A stretch of 64,000 nucleotides of DNA. It comes from Oleiphilus messinensis. Lineage in GTDB: Bacteria; Pseudomonadota; Gammaproteobacteria; Pseudomonadales; Oleiphilaceae. Below are positions 55,484 to 64,000 of this stretch, one piece after another; within the stretch, counting starts at the first letter, position 1, and every line of letters starts with the position of its first letter. The notes beneath the pieces are model-generated. The model made no database searches, was not told the origin of the DNA, and was given only the letters and a program-made list of their open reading frames with translations. Where the stretch lies: positions 5,039,001 to 5,103,000 of the forward strand of contig NZ_CP021425.1 of NCBI RefSeq assembly GCF_002162375.1. The letters run 5' to 3'. The position numbers were made by a program, and so were the translations under genes.

Positions 55484-56626
55484 ATGATAAAGCTAGCATT
55501 GGGTATTGTTATTATTTTTCTTCTATCTGGTTGTCAATCAACTGCCAAGCTCAAAGCCCCTGATGGATACTATCCCAAGGTATTTCCAAACCACAGTAGC
55601 AGCGTTCAATCGCCAAGCTTTACGTGTCAAAACAGCCTTGCGCCTTATACCGGCCCATTACAATTTAACAGTAAATACGAAGGTAGCGGAAAAGCGCGAG
55701 ACACGCTGAATAAAGAAGCCAATCACCGCTACCAGACAGCAACGAAATCCATACGTCAGTATGAAAAAACAGTGATAAAGGTCTCCGACCGCTTAATTCA
55801 CAATGACACAAGGAACGCAGACTTACATGCACAGTGTCTGGTGCGGTATTTGAGTGAATGGGCGGGTGAGAATGCCCTGCTCTCGAGTGCTGCGAATAGT
55901 ACAGGAAAAGCCGTCAGAAAATGGGCCCTGTCCGCTATCGGTTCATCATATTTAAAGTTAAAACTGTACCTGGCGGAGCAACGCAACATGCCACAATCGA
56001 GCTTTATGAAAGAGAATAGCGACAAGCTGGCCAAGACAGAGCGATGGTTGGAACAGCTCTCCGGACAAGTGATTAAAGACTACAGCGACCGTCCAGCAGA
56101 AAAACAAAACAATCATGATTACTGGGCTGCCTGGTCAGTAATGGTCACCTCCGTCGCACTTAATAATCAGGCACACTATCAATGGTCTATCGAGAAAATG
56201 GAGCTTGGTCTCAGGCAAATCAATGCGGCCGGTTTTTTACCAAACGAATTAAAGCGGGAAACCCGGGCGCTTAGCTACCACAACTTTGCCATCATGCCGC
56301 TCATGATTATGGCAGTATTTGCTGAAGTAAACGGCAATCCAATAACACCGATACTGCGCCAACGTCTCGCACTGCTGGCCGACAATGTCCTGTCAGGCAT
56401 TAGCAATCCTGAAACGTTCGTAACGCTCACCGGTACCGAACAGCATCAAGAAGGACTACGCACCTCCTATGCACTTGCGTGGCTTGAGCCCTATGCCGTT
56501 CTTTTCGCGCCCAGTGATCAAGCAGACATCTTATTGTCAGAACTCCACCCCATGCGCGCAACACGTTTAGGGGGAAACCTGAGCGACTTGTTTCGCCCCC
56601 AAGCAAACAAATACCAGACCAACTAA
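55484..56626 (+). CDS. algL: Alginate lyase (PL5), predicted lipoprotein
   Basis: From the ATG at 55484 the protein has 380 residues, with a lipoprotein signal ending FLLSGC (Cys near residue 17). The PL5 core is complete: NSKYEGS (substrate Lys), NNHDYW with H211 and RALSYHNF with Y265, aligning with H202 and Y256 of P. aeruginosa AlgL. It cleaves polymannuronate by beta-elimination in the periplasm and removes mislocalised alginate. Pseudomonas AlgL is soluble, so a membrane-anchored form is unusual. A second lyase gene follows after 27 bp. Confidence 0.92.
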   Translation: MIKLALGIVIIFLLSGCQSTAKLKAPDGYYPKVFPNHSSSVQSPSFTCQNSLAPYTGPLQFNSKYEGSGKARDTLNKEANHRYQTATKSIRQYEKTVIKVSDRLIHNDTRNADLHAQCLVRYLSEWAGENALLSSAANSTGKAVRKWALSAIGSSYLKLKLYLAEQRNMPQSSFMKENSDKLAKTERWLEQLSGQVIKDYSDRPAEKQNNHDYWAAWSVMVTSVALNNQAHYQWSIEKMELGLRQINAAGFLPNELKRETRALSYHNFAIMPLMIMAVFAEVNGNPITPILRQRLALLADNVLSGISNPETFVTLTGTEQHQEGLRTSYALAWLEPYAVLFAPSDQADILLSELHPMRATRLGGNLSDLFRPQANKYQTN

Positions 56627-56653
56627 AAGAAAAGTGCAACGAGGCGTCGAATA

Positions 56654-57736
56654 ATGATCGGTCGGTACATTTTCATTTTTGCTCTGTCACTCGCGTATAT
56701 CAGTACCAGTAGTGCTGACATAAGGACTCTCGTTCCGCCACAAGGATATTACACCGCAATCGACTCGGGAAAGCGTTATGACGACACCTGTAACCCACTC
56801 CCCTTACCACACACCGGTAACCTTAACTTTCGAAGCAAATACGAAGGCTCTCAAACTGCAAGAGACCAACTCAATAAAGCAGCATATAAAGACTACAAAA
56901 CAAAAACACAGGATATAAATCAATTCGAGAAACGAACCAATAAATTGATCGATCAATTTATGAATAGCGGTCAGACTAAACTATTGCACTGCGCAGTATC
57001 GGGTTTACGACAATGGGCTACAGCTGGCGCACTGCTAAGTAAAGACAGTAACCACACCGGCAGAGCTATTCGCAAATGGGTTCTCGGTAGTGTATCAGGC
57101 GCTTATCTTCGTCTGAAATTCTCCAAGAGCAACCCTTTAGCAGGGCTCAATAACGACACAGATGTAATCGAAAGCTGGTTTACCGCTCTTGCCGAGCAGG
57201 TTATTGACGACTGGGATTCACCTCCGCTTGAAAAAATGAACAATCATGAATATTGGGCAGCGTGGGCCGTTATGTCCACTTCGATTTCACTCAACAGGCA
57301 TGACATGTTTCTATGGGCAATCCAGCAATACCTGATTGCCATGGGCCAAATAACGGAGGAGGGTTACTTACCCAATGAGCTAAAGAGAGAAACAAGAGGT
57401 CTCGCTTACCACAACTACAGCCTAAACCCGCTGACAATGATCGCAGCATTCTCGGAAGCCAACTCAATGCCCATAACGTTTGCTCATCAAGGCGCCTTGA
57501 TTCGACTTGCAGATACGGTGACCCAAGGAATTCATGAACCAGAGTTGTTCGCCCGGAAAACGGGATACCCACAAAACCTTGAAGACTTGCAATCAGCATC
57601 AAAATTCACTTGGTTGGAACCCTACTGCGCTCTCATACCCTGCTCTAAACGGCAACAAAGCTGGCGCAATGAAATGCGACCACTCAAAGCATACAGACTG
57701 GGAGGAAACATCACAGCACTATTCAATATTGACTAA
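56654..57736 (+). CDS. algL: Alginate lyase (PL5), second copy, secreted soluble form
   Basis: The 360-residue protein has a standard signal peptide (about 1-21, SSADIR) without a lipobox Cys. The PL5 core is also complete: FRSKYEGSQ, NNHEYW with H198 and GLAYHNYS with Y252. It shares the same domain layout as the preceding lyase but is clearly divergent from it, so the duplication is not recent. This copy resembles the soluble periplasmic AlgL of Pseudomonas in topology. It precedes a 154-bp gap and algA. Confidence 0.92.
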   Translation: MIGRYIFIFALSLAYISTSSADIRTLVPPQGYYTAIDSGKRYDDTCNPLPLPHTGNLNFRSKYEGSQTARDQLNKAAYKDYKTKTQDINQFEKRTNKLIDQFMNSGQTKLLHCAVSGLRQWATAGALLSKDSNHTGRAIRKWVLGSVSGAYLRLKFSKSNPLAGLNNDTDVIESWFTALAEQVIDDWDSPPLEKMNNHEYWAAWAVMSTSISLNRHDMFLWAIQQYLIAMGQITEEGYLPNELKRETRGLAYHNYSLNPLTMIAAFSEANSMPITFAHQGALIRLADTVTQGIHEPELFARKTGYPQNLEDLQSASKFTWLEPYCALIPCSKRQQSWRNEMRPLKAYRLGGNITALFNID

Positions 57737-57781
57737 CAATGGTCTCAATTCGACAGATCAAGAACAAGGGAGGTGATGAAA

Positions 57782-57817
57782 TTGCCTGAGAATAAGATCC
57801 ACACTAAGGATCACTAG
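57782..57817 (+). CDS. Possible leader mini-ORF before algA
   Basis: A consensus GGAGGTGAT site at 57769-57777 stands at ideal distance from a TTG at 57782 that opens an 11-codon frame (MPENKIHTKDH) ending at 57817. It lies between the second algL and algA. It might be a leader peptide coupling translation into algA, or a chance ribosome-like sequence. Confidence 0.25.
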   Translation: MPENKIHTKDH

Positions 57818-57890
57818 CGACCTGTTCAAGCTGATACATGGAAACATACGTTTCGCAGGTCTTACTGTAACATTGATAAAGGAAATGTCT

Positions 57891-59360
57891 ATGATACCCG
57901 TAATTCTATCTGGCGGTAGTGGTACCCGCCTTTGGCCTCTCTCTAGAAAACTATTCCCCAAGCAATTCATCGCTTTGACCGGAGAACAAACACTGTTTCA
58001 GCAAACGGTACAACGATTAAAAAAAGAAGGGATTCAAGCACCTCTGATTGTCTGTAATCAAGAACACCGCTTTATCGTAAACGAGCAGCTGGATGCCATC
58101 GCTTGCAAACCCCAAACTGTCATAATGGAACCCTTTGGCAGGAACACGGCCCCGGCAGTAGCGATTGCTGCCATAGAGCTCCTGAGCAAGGGCCGTGATG
58201 ACTTACTCCTTGTGCTGCCGGCGGACCATGTCATCAAGGATACCAAAGCCTTTCACGAAGCATTGGCAACAGCACAAATTGCAGCGGAAGATGACCAAAT
58301 GGTGCTGTTTGGTGTTGAACCTGATTCTCCCGAAACAGGTTATGGTTACATCCAGACAGGCCCCGAATTGGAGCTGAAAAAGGCCAATAATGCAGGCTTG
58401 AAAAGCGCGGCCAGGTCAGTTCGATGCTTTGTGGAAAAACCGGACTATGAAACGGCATGTAGATACCTCGCATCAGGCGACTACTACTGGAACAGCGGTA
58501 TGTTTCTGTTCAAGGCGAGTAAGTATCTGTCAGAGTTAAAAGTCCATGACCCGGATATTTATGAAACCTGTAAACTTGCCCTTGAGAATGGACTACGTTC
58601 TGATAATGTCATTTCAATAGATCCGAAGTCCTTCGAGTTCTGCCCGGAAAATTCCATCGACTATGCGGTAATGGAGAAAACAGAAGGAGCCTGTGTCGTA
58701 CCACTTTCAGCACAATGGAGCGATGTCGGCTCTTGGTCATCATTATGGGATGTTCATGATAAAGACGACCAAGGTAACGTCAAGAAAGGCGATGTTTTAC
58801 TCCATGACAGTCGCAATTGCTTTGTCCAGGGCAACGGCAAATTGGTCACCTTACTCGGCCTGGAAGATACTGTCGTGGTCGAAACCAAAGATGCCGTAAT
58901 GATCGCCCACAAAGACAAAGTCCAGGATGTTAAAAAGTTAGTCAATAGTCTGAATGCAGAGTCGCGGGATGAAACTCAAAACCATCGCCAGGTTTACCGT
59001 CCCTGGGGTAGTTACGACTCGGTTGATATCGGTAGCCGATTCCAGGTCAAGCGTATCACAGTGAAGCCCGGTGCGAGCCTTTCGCTACAACAACATCACC
59101 ACCGCGCCGAACACTGGATAGTGGTGACCGGCACCGCTAAAGTTACTTGCGATGATAACGTATTCCTGTTGTCAGAGAATCAATCGACCTATATTCCTGT
59201 AGGGGCAGTCCACCGCCTTGCAAACCCTGGGCGGATTCCACTGGAGATAATTGAAGTGCAGTCCGGTGGCTACTTGGGTGAAGATGATATTATCCGGTTT
59301 GATGATGTTTACGGAAGAAACAACAGCCCTCAAACTCATAAAGACATTGCAGAAATCTGA
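57891..59360 (+). CDS. algA: Mannose-1-phosphate guanylyltransferase / mannose-6-phosphate isomerase
   Basis: From the ATG at 57891, which has AAAGGA at good spacing (in-frame TTG and ATG lie just upstream), the protein has 489 residues. The N-terminal nucleotidyltransferase reads ILSGGSGTRLWPLSRK and FVEKPD. The C-terminal cupin-type isomerase (about 375-480) has QQHHHRAEHWIVV with metal-binding His residues. It makes mannose 6-phosphate from fructose 6-phosphate and later GDP-mannose, the substrate of AlgD. It closes the alginate operon. Confidence 0.96.
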   Translation: MIPVILSGGSGTRLWPLSRKLFPKQFIALTGEQTLFQQTVQRLKKEGIQAPLIVCNQEHRFIVNEQLDAIACKPQTVIMEPFGRNTAPAVAIAAIELLSKGRDDLLLVLPADHVIKDTKAFHEALATAQIAAEDDQMVLFGVEPDSPETGYGYIQTGPELELKKANNAGLKSAARSVRCFVEKPDYETACRYLASGDYYWNSGMFLFKASKYLSELKVHDPDIYETCKLALENGLRSDNVISIDPKSFEFCPENSIDYAVMEKTEGACVVPLSAQWSDVGSWSSLWDVHDKDDQGNVKKGDVLLHDSRNCFVQGNGKLVTLLGLEDTVVVETKDAVMIAHKDKVQDVKKLVNSLNAESRDETQNHRQVYRPWGSYDSVDIGSRFQVKRITVKPGASLSLQQHHHRAEHWIVVTGTAKVTCDDNVFLLSENQSTYIPVGAVHRLANPGRIPLEIIEVQSGGYLGEDDIIRFDDVYGRNNSPQTHKDIAEI

Positions 59361-59693
59361 GTTTTTTTCTATCCCGACCTCTCCATTCCAGTAAAAAATA
59401 ATACGGCTTGGGCCGACCTGAACAGAACCACTCAGGCGGGTCAAGCTCCCTTCCCGCCCGTGATTTCACAGGATTTCACATTCGGCAACCATAAGCATAC
59501 AAAGCTTTACTGCACCTTTGTCCCAGTTCTCTATCATAACTTCATATGAGGATTTCATGACTCGTGTTGTTGAAGGTGCCCCACAGTAATTAGCCATTCA
59601 GAAGATCTGAAACCCCAACGACTCAATTCGACTAATTGACCAATGCGAAGCCAGATTCACAGCCAACTAGATCGCATGGGGGAGTATACGTTT
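59361..59693. other. Intergenic region after algA
   Basis: About 330 bp. A T7 run follows the algA stop directly, without a clear GC stem before it. A GGCGGG/CCCGCC stem (59435-59440 with 59453-59458) could end transcription. A ten-codon frame with a GAGGAT site (59557-59589) is probably chance. Confidence 0.4.
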
Positions 59694-60845
59694 ATGGACA
59701 ACCTATCCAGGGCTGTAATTTGCCTGATACTATTGTCATTAACAACCAGTGTTAGTGTCCAGGCTAGCGCCCTAGCAAATTCATATGAAAATTTTATCTA
59801 TCCTAATCTGCGAACGTATTTCGTATCGCCAAATGGCAATGATAATAATCCTGGGACTAAATCACAGCCACTCAGATATATCAACACGGCTCTTTCGTAT
59901 GCAGAACCTGGCGAGCGCGTTTACCTTATGCCGGGCGAATATTTCGAGGACATCAAGACAGTTCGGTCAGGTACTCCTGACCAGCCGATTCTCATTTACG
60001 GCAGCAAAAAAGCGATCGTAAAGGGAGCCCAAAAAAACCGTATATTTCAAATTTTTCACAGCTATATCCATCTGCGAAATTTTTCCATAGATGGAAAAGT
60101 CGGCGCAGGCAACGCGATAGAAGATTTCCGTGATATTCTCGTGTGGGTACAGGGTCAAGAAATCAAAAGTGGCCCTAAAGGTGTCGTTCTGAGGTCCATG
60201 ATACTGCAAAACGCCGGTGGCGAGTGTGTAAGACTCAAGTACTTTGTCACGCAGGCAGAAATCTTTGGTAACCTGATCCGCAATTGCGGCGTGTATGATT
60301 TCCAATTTGCGGCTGGAGGAAAAAACGGTGAGGGAATTTACATTGGTACTGCTCCCGAGCAATGGGATAATGGTAAAAACCCAAGCGCTGACCCAGACCA
60401 CAGCAATGGAAACTGGGTATGGGGGAACAAATTCTATACCTATGGCAATGAATGCGTTGATATAAAAGAAGGGGCGGAATACAACCTCATCGAATATAAC
60501 GCCTGTCAGAACCAACTCGACCCCAATTCAGGGGGCTTTGATGCAAGAGGTGACAATAATATTTTCCGTTACAATATAGCGCATACAAATACGGGTGCAG
60601 GCGTCAGGCTCGGGGGTGACTTGCACCAAGGCAGGCAATACGGCATAAATAATCAGGTTTACGGAAATATTATTTATGGCAATGGTCATGCCGGCGTTAA
60701 GGTAATGAGCTATCCACAGGATCAAATTTGCAGCAACATGCTTTTCGACAACGGGAGGTCAGACTTCTATGGCAATTCCGGCATTGTCTATGACCCTGGC
60801 GAAGATTGCCAGGAACCCCCTCCTGAAACCCCTCCTGAGAATTGA
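59694..60845 (+). CDS. Secreted right-handed beta-helix protein, putative polysaccharide-active
   Basis: From the ATG at 59694 (GGGGGAG site) the protein has 383 residues, with a signal peptide (to about residue 27, VQASALA). It then shows a DUF1565-like start (YFVSPNGNDNNPGTKSQPLR, DQPILIYGSKKAIVKG) and beta-helix coils rich in Asn (NNIFRYNIAHTNTGAG, NQVYGNIIYGNGHAGV). Such folds occur in pectate and alginate lyases and epimerases, but no catalytic motif was recognised. Position right after algA suggests action on alginate or another uronan. The C-terminus is Pro/Glu-rich (EPPPETPPEN). Confidence 0.7.
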   Translation: MDNLSRAVICLILLSLTTSVSVQASALANSYENFIYPNLRTYFVSPNGNDNNPGTKSQPLRYINTALSYAEPGERVYLMPGEYFEDIKTVRSGTPDQPILIYGSKKAIVKGAQKNRIFQIFHSYIHLRNFSIDGKVGAGNAIEDFRDILVWVQGQEIKSGPKGVVLRSMILQNAGGECVRLKYFVTQAEIFGNLIRNCGVYDFQFAAGGKNGEGIYIGTAPEQWDNGKNPSADPDHSNGNWVWGNKFYTYGNECVDIKEGAEYNLIEYNACQNQLDPNSGGFDARGDNNIFRYNIAHTNTGAGVRLGGDLHQGRQYGINNQVYGNIIYGNGHAGVKVMSYPQDQICSNMLFDNGRSDFYGNSGIVYDPGEDCQEPPPETPPEN

Positions 60846-60901
60846 TTTTCCGAAACCGTGACACCAACTTACCATGAGTGAGATGGTGTCACGGATTCAG
60901 C

Positions 60902-61255
60902 TTATTTCAAATACTCATCAAACGCTTTATTTTCGTGCCTGATAATCGAGCCGGCCAGTCCACCGGACATCGTCCAGAACGGATTACGGGTTGCGATATA
61001 ACAACCGATGACACCACCGGCAAAGCCCATTAACGTATTAAATGCAAATGCAGACAAGGCCCCCAGAAATGCGTTATAGATCCACCACCCGAACAGATAA
61101 AACGTCGGGATAATCACCACCAACGCAAAAATATTTTTGATCCCCGCGGCCAGTTTCATTGCTTGATGCATCTCGAAAACGGCTTGCTGTGCATTAAGGG
61201 ATGCTTGCAGGGACTCCAGAGTAGGCGGTTGTGCCGCCAACTTTTCATCTCCCAA
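60902..61255 (-). CDS. Small inner-membrane protein of unknown function
   Basis: The product has about 117 residues, with two or three membrane helices (ALVVIIPTFYLFGWWIY, ALSAFAFNTLMGFAGGVIGC) and a polar N-terminus. The start is a TTG at 61255, which stands 8 bp from AAGG; an alternative TTG at 61261 is too close to it. It lies 43 bp or more downstream of eutC on the same strand. I do not recognise the family. A role linked to ethanolamine use is only suggested by position. Confidence 0.55.
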   Translation of the reverse strand: MGDEKLAAQPPTLESLQASLNAQQAVFEMHQAMKLAAGIKNIFALVVIIPTFYLFGWWIYNAFLGALSAFAFNTLMGFAGGVIGCYIATRNPFWTMSGGLAGSIIRHENKAFDEYLK

Positions 61256-61303
61256 TGCCAATACCTTTTTTCAAATTTTTCAATTACAGCTTTTCATTTA
61301 CCG

Positions 61304-62170
61304 TTATTCAGGAATCAAAAAATTTTGATGGGACTCGGTGAGCGAAATTTCGGTGTCTTCTGAACGATCTTTCAATTGCACACCCGACAGCTTTTTTTGC
61401 CGCGCTTCAGTCATTAAATAAAATGCCTTGCGAGCAGCCTCTTCCGGCTTTAAACCGCCGGGACGGACATTTGATATACAATTTCGACTGGCATCGGTAA
61501 GCCCGACTCGGGGTGCGAAGGTCAGGTAAATGCCAAGACTATCCGGTGAGCTCAATCCAGGGCGCTCCCCAACGAGCAACAGCACCATGCCGGCATTGAG
61601 GCAACTGCCAATTTCATCCCCCACTGCGACACGCCCATGCTGAACCGCACAAACAGGTGCCAGACACCAACTCAAGCCCGCTTCACTAAAAAGTGCGGGG
61701 CACAAAGCATCCAGTAATGGTGCGGCGTTTTCTTGCACTGCCCGCGCGGAAAGACCATCAGCAATCACAATCGCCAGATCGTAGGGTTCGGTATCATCCG
61801 CGCGTAAGTTATTGAGCAAGTTCCGAGACGGGTCCGATAGTTGACGCCCCAAATCCGGCCTTTGCAGATACGCTGATCGCGAGCCTGCTTTTGTGTGCAA
61901 TTGCACCAGACTTTTCAACGCCTCCGGACAGCTTCTGGTCGGTTCCCATTGGCTGGCAATCCGGCTCAAGCTCTCATCCAATGACTCAAAATCCAAATCC
62001 TGGTGCACCGCATCGCGGGCCTGGGCATGAGCAAGCTGAAACGCCAGGAGGTGCTCGGTGGGAATACTGGTGCCGGCACGCCCCAAGCCAATTCGCGCAT
62101 CAGTGTAATGCTGCAAAACGCGCCAGGGATTCGAAATCACAGGTGTTTTTGAGACCGCTTTTTTAGCCAT
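61304..62170 (-). CDS. eutC: Ethanolamine ammonia-lyase small subunit
   Basis: The 288-residue protein matches EutC: DARIGLGRAGTSIPTEHLLA near the N-terminus, VIADGLSARAVQENA in the middle and LVGERPGLSSPDSLG in the last third. With EutB it forms the adenosylcobalamin-dependent enzyme that splits ethanolamine into acetaldehyde and ammonia. It overlaps eutB by 8 nt, so translation is coupled. No reactivase (eutA) or microcompartment genes are in the window. Confidence 0.96.
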   Translation of the reverse strand: MAKKAVSKTPVISNPWRVLQHYTDARIGLGRAGTSIPTEHLLAFQLAHAQARDAVHQDLDFESLDESLSRIASQWEPTRSCPEALKSLVQLHTKAGSRSAYLQRPDLGRQLSDPSRNLLNNLRADDTEPYDLAIVIADGLSARAVQENAAPLLDALCPALFSEAGLSWCLAPVCAVQHGRVAVGDEIGSCLNAGMVLLLVGERPGLSSPDSLGIYLTFAPRVGLTDASRNCISNVRPGGLKPEEAARKAFYLMTEARQKKLSGVQLKDRSEDTEISLTESHQNFLIPE

Positions 62171-63641
62171 GAGTCAGCCCTCCTTTGTTCGCTCCGTTGT
62201 TCGACTCAAAGGCCTCTGGTTGATCCTCTTTCGACAACGCAGAACGAAGAGGCGCTTTGAACGTCTCAGGTAATTCATCGTTCAATCTGCAGCTCGCCGC
62301 GTTTTCAAATATCTGCATTTTTTCCAACCAGGCTTCAAACTCGGGTGCGGGTCGCCGGTTTAAGACCTTACGCAGGTAAAGCGCATCATGAAACGAAGTG
62401 GTCTGATAATTCAGCATGATGTCATCCGATCCGGGAATCCCCATCACGAAGTTACAACCCGCCACACCCAACAGGGTCAGCAAGTTGTCCATGTCATTCT
62501 GGTCTGCTTCTGCATGGTTGGTGTAGCACACATCACACCCCATCGGCACACCTAACAACTTTCCACAGAAGTGATCTTCGAGACCGGCTCGGGTAATTTC
62601 TTTACCGTCGTACAAGTACTCTGGGCCGATAAACCCCACCACCGTGTTCACCAGAAGCGGGTTGAAATGCCGAGCTACACCATACGCCCTGGCCTCACAG
62701 GTTTGCTGGTCGAGGCCATGATGGGCATTGGCCGAAAGTGAACTGCCCTGCCCGGTTTCAAAATACATTACGTTCTGACCGACATTGCCTCTGGCCAGCG
62801 ACAACGCGGCATCCTGCGCTTCAGCGAGGGTATTAAGATTAAAGCCAAAACTGCTATTCGTTGCTTCCGTGCCGCCGATAGACTGGAAAACCAAATCCAC
62901 TGGCGCGCCCTGCTCAATGCATTCCAGCGTGTTGGTTACATGGGTCAACACACAGGATTGAGTGGGAATGTCATACTGCCCAATGACATCAGCCATAAGA
63001 TGCAGCAAACGGGTAGCCTGCTGGACATTATCCGTTGCGGGATTGATACCGATGACCGCATCGCCATTGCCATAAAGCAAACCATCCAGAATACTGGCGG
63101 CAATTCCGGTGGCGTCATCCGTAGGGTGATTTGGTTGTAGACGGGTGGAAAAGCAACCTGGCAACCCGATTGTGTTCCGAAACCGAGTGACCACGCTGCA
63201 CTTGCTCGCAACCAGTATGAGATCCTGATTGCGCATCAGTTTGCTCACTGCTGCGGCCATTTCCGGGGTAATCCCCGAACTGATCTGGCTGAGTAATTCC
63301 GGTGTGGCAAAATCGCTTAAAAGCCAATTGCGGAAATCTCCCACAGTTAAATGCGCCACCGCGGCAAAAGCCTCTCGATTATGGCTATCGATGATCAAAC
63401 GGGTCACTTCATCCGCTTCATACGGGACCAGCAAATCATTGAGAAAAGTTTTAAGCGGTACCTCGGCGAGACACATTTGCGCGACGACACGTTGCTCTTC
63501 GGATTCTGCCGCCACACCCGCCAGGCGATCACCGGACCGGGCTGGCGTCGCTTTTGCCATCAAGTCAGCCAGATCCCGAAAAGTAAAAGTACGATGACCC
63601 AAGGTAAAAGAATAGGAAGATCCACAGGAAGCGATGCTCAT
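62163..63641 (-). CDS. eutB: Ethanolamine ammonia-lyase large subunit
   Basis: The 492-residue protein is EutB: the TIM-barrel part has IGINPATDNVQQATRLLHLM, VFQSIGGTEATNSSFGFNL and VNTVVGFIGPEYLYDGKEI, which bind substrate and cobalamin with EutC. It is slightly longer than E. coli EutB (453), with extra residues at the ends. The ATG at 63641 follows GAGGAC. It heads the eutBC unit; no regulator is visible within the window. Confidence 0.96.
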   Translation of the reverse strand: MSIASCGSSYSFTLGHRTFTFRDLADLMAKATPARSGDRLAGVAAESEEQRVVAQMCLAEVPLKTFLNDLLVPYEADEVTRLIIDSHNREAFAAVAHLTVGDFRNWLLSDFATPELLSQISSGITPEMAAAVSKLMRNQDLILVASKCSVVTRFRNTIGLPGCFSTRLQPNHPTDDATGIAASILDGLLYGNGDAVIGINPATDNVQQATRLLHLMADVIGQYDIPTQSCVLTHVTNTLECIEQGAPVDLVFQSIGGTEATNSSFGFNLNTLAEAQDAALSLARGNVGQNVMYFETGQGSSLSANAHHGLDQQTCEARAYGVARHFNPLLVNTVVGFIGPEYLYDGKEITRAGLEDHFCGKLLGVPMGCDVCYTNHAEADQNDMDNLLTLLGVAGCNFVMGIPGSDDIMLNYQTTSFHDALYLRKVLNRRPAPEFEAWLEKMQIFENAASCRLNDELPETFKAPLRSALSKEDQPEAFESNNGANKGGLTHG

Positions 63642-64000
63642 TTTTTAATTGTCCTCATTTTTTCTGTCTCTCTTCCTTCTTTTAGCCCACTGTCCGGGGT
63701 AGTCCAGTCTGATCACCTGAAATAGATGAAACGGAATAGCTTTTGCTTTTTTTCAAGTTATCAATTTTCAACGAGAAGCTGATATCGAATTTTGGCAAAA
63801 ATGATTTTTCCAACTACTTCAGCTAATTAAATATGCTTAAGGGAAGAAAGAAGCGATATCACCACGGGCGGCTTCAGGATCCGATTCAGACCTTACAAGC
63901 CATTCGATTCGTTCTAAACCAGATGCTGGGTTCAACGCCATCAGAAGCTTCCGCACAATTGCGCCAAGCTATAAACATCGTAAACAAGTTGTAGACCGGG
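63642..64000. other. Upstream region of eutBC to the window edge
   Basis: About 360 bp. The promoter of eutBC should be here. A plus-strand frame of 53 codons at 63833-63994 (starting MLKGRKKRYHHGRLQDP) has a helix-like composition but no ribosome site, so it is reported with doubt rather than as a gene. Confidence 0.35.

Noticed and set aside
59557-59589. Ten-codon frame with a GAGGAT ribosome-like site after algA
   Set aside because: Too short, not overlapping or coupled to a gene, and without any recognisable leader feature.
63833-63994. 53-codon plus-strand frame at the right edge
   Set aside because: Protein-like composition but no ribosome site, no family match, and a position in the eutB promoter region; not listed as a gene.

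Overview
The window looks like chromosomal DNA of a free-living, probably marine or environmental, gammaproteobacterium. It holds a Pseudomonas/Azotobacter-type alginate operon, a Pseudomonas-type secreted lipase with its foldase, Mqo, DinB, many one-gene LysR/AraC/ArsR regulators and several chemoreceptors. No rRNA, tRNA or CRISPR array was seen. The genus cannot be fixed from the sequence alone.

Layout. (1) 0-21 kb is a mosaic of short units: an NTF2-like protein cut by the left edge, a GlxA-type regulator convergent with dinB, a lipoprotein, an AraC regulator divergent from lipase plus lipase foldase, a PAS-PAS-GGDEF-EAL protein, a DCC-family protein, an ArsR regulator and a methyltransferase that each carry a similar palindromic operator, an acyltransferase, a lone molybdopterin oxidoreductase, LysR, a GST-kappa-like isomerase, an SDR, mqo, a DJ-1-like protein, LysR and an AhpD-like protein. 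A decayed radical-SAM gene end lies next to mqo. (2) 21.0-26.6 kb: an AraC gene and a VOC gene are separated by about 4.1 kb of foreign, AT-rich DNA. This DNA is bounded by 83-bp direct repeats of the AraC gene's 3' end. It contains an IS607-type element (serine recombinase plus TnpB), an orphan AbrB-type antitoxin, a YafO-like toxin in a three-gene operon, and a broken YkgJ-like gene. (3) 27.0-37.0 kb: a guanidine-I (ykkC) riboswitch precedes an ABC transporter, two DUF1989 carboxyguanidine deiminase subunits, a biotin-dependent urea/guanidine carboxylase and allophanate hydrolase. This is a complete route from imported guanidine to ammonia and CO2. (4) 37.1-41.6 kb: a chemosensory block with a frameshifted periplasmic binding protein, two chemoreceptors and a 5'-truncated third chemoreceptor. 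(5) 42.1-60.8 kb: the alginate operon in the order algD-alg8-alg44-algK-algE-algG-algI-algJ-algF-algX-algL-algL-algA, followed by a secreted beta-helix protein. AlgX is displaced relative to the Pseudomonas order and the alginate lyase gene is duplicated. (6) 60.9-63.6 kb: ethanolamine ammonia-lyase eutBC with a small membrane protein downstream.

How the parts work together. The guanidine block is a nutrient operon under riboswitch control. The alginate block encodes precursor supply (AlgA, AlgD), c-di-GMP-gated polymerisation (Alg8, Alg44), the periplasmic scaffold, epimerisation, acetylation and lysis (AlgK, G, I, J, F, X, L) and export (AlgE). The 21.8-26.1 kb segment is the clearest acquired DNA and the best place to look for something undescribed, chiefly the YafO-like toxin whose neighbours are not the classical YafN.
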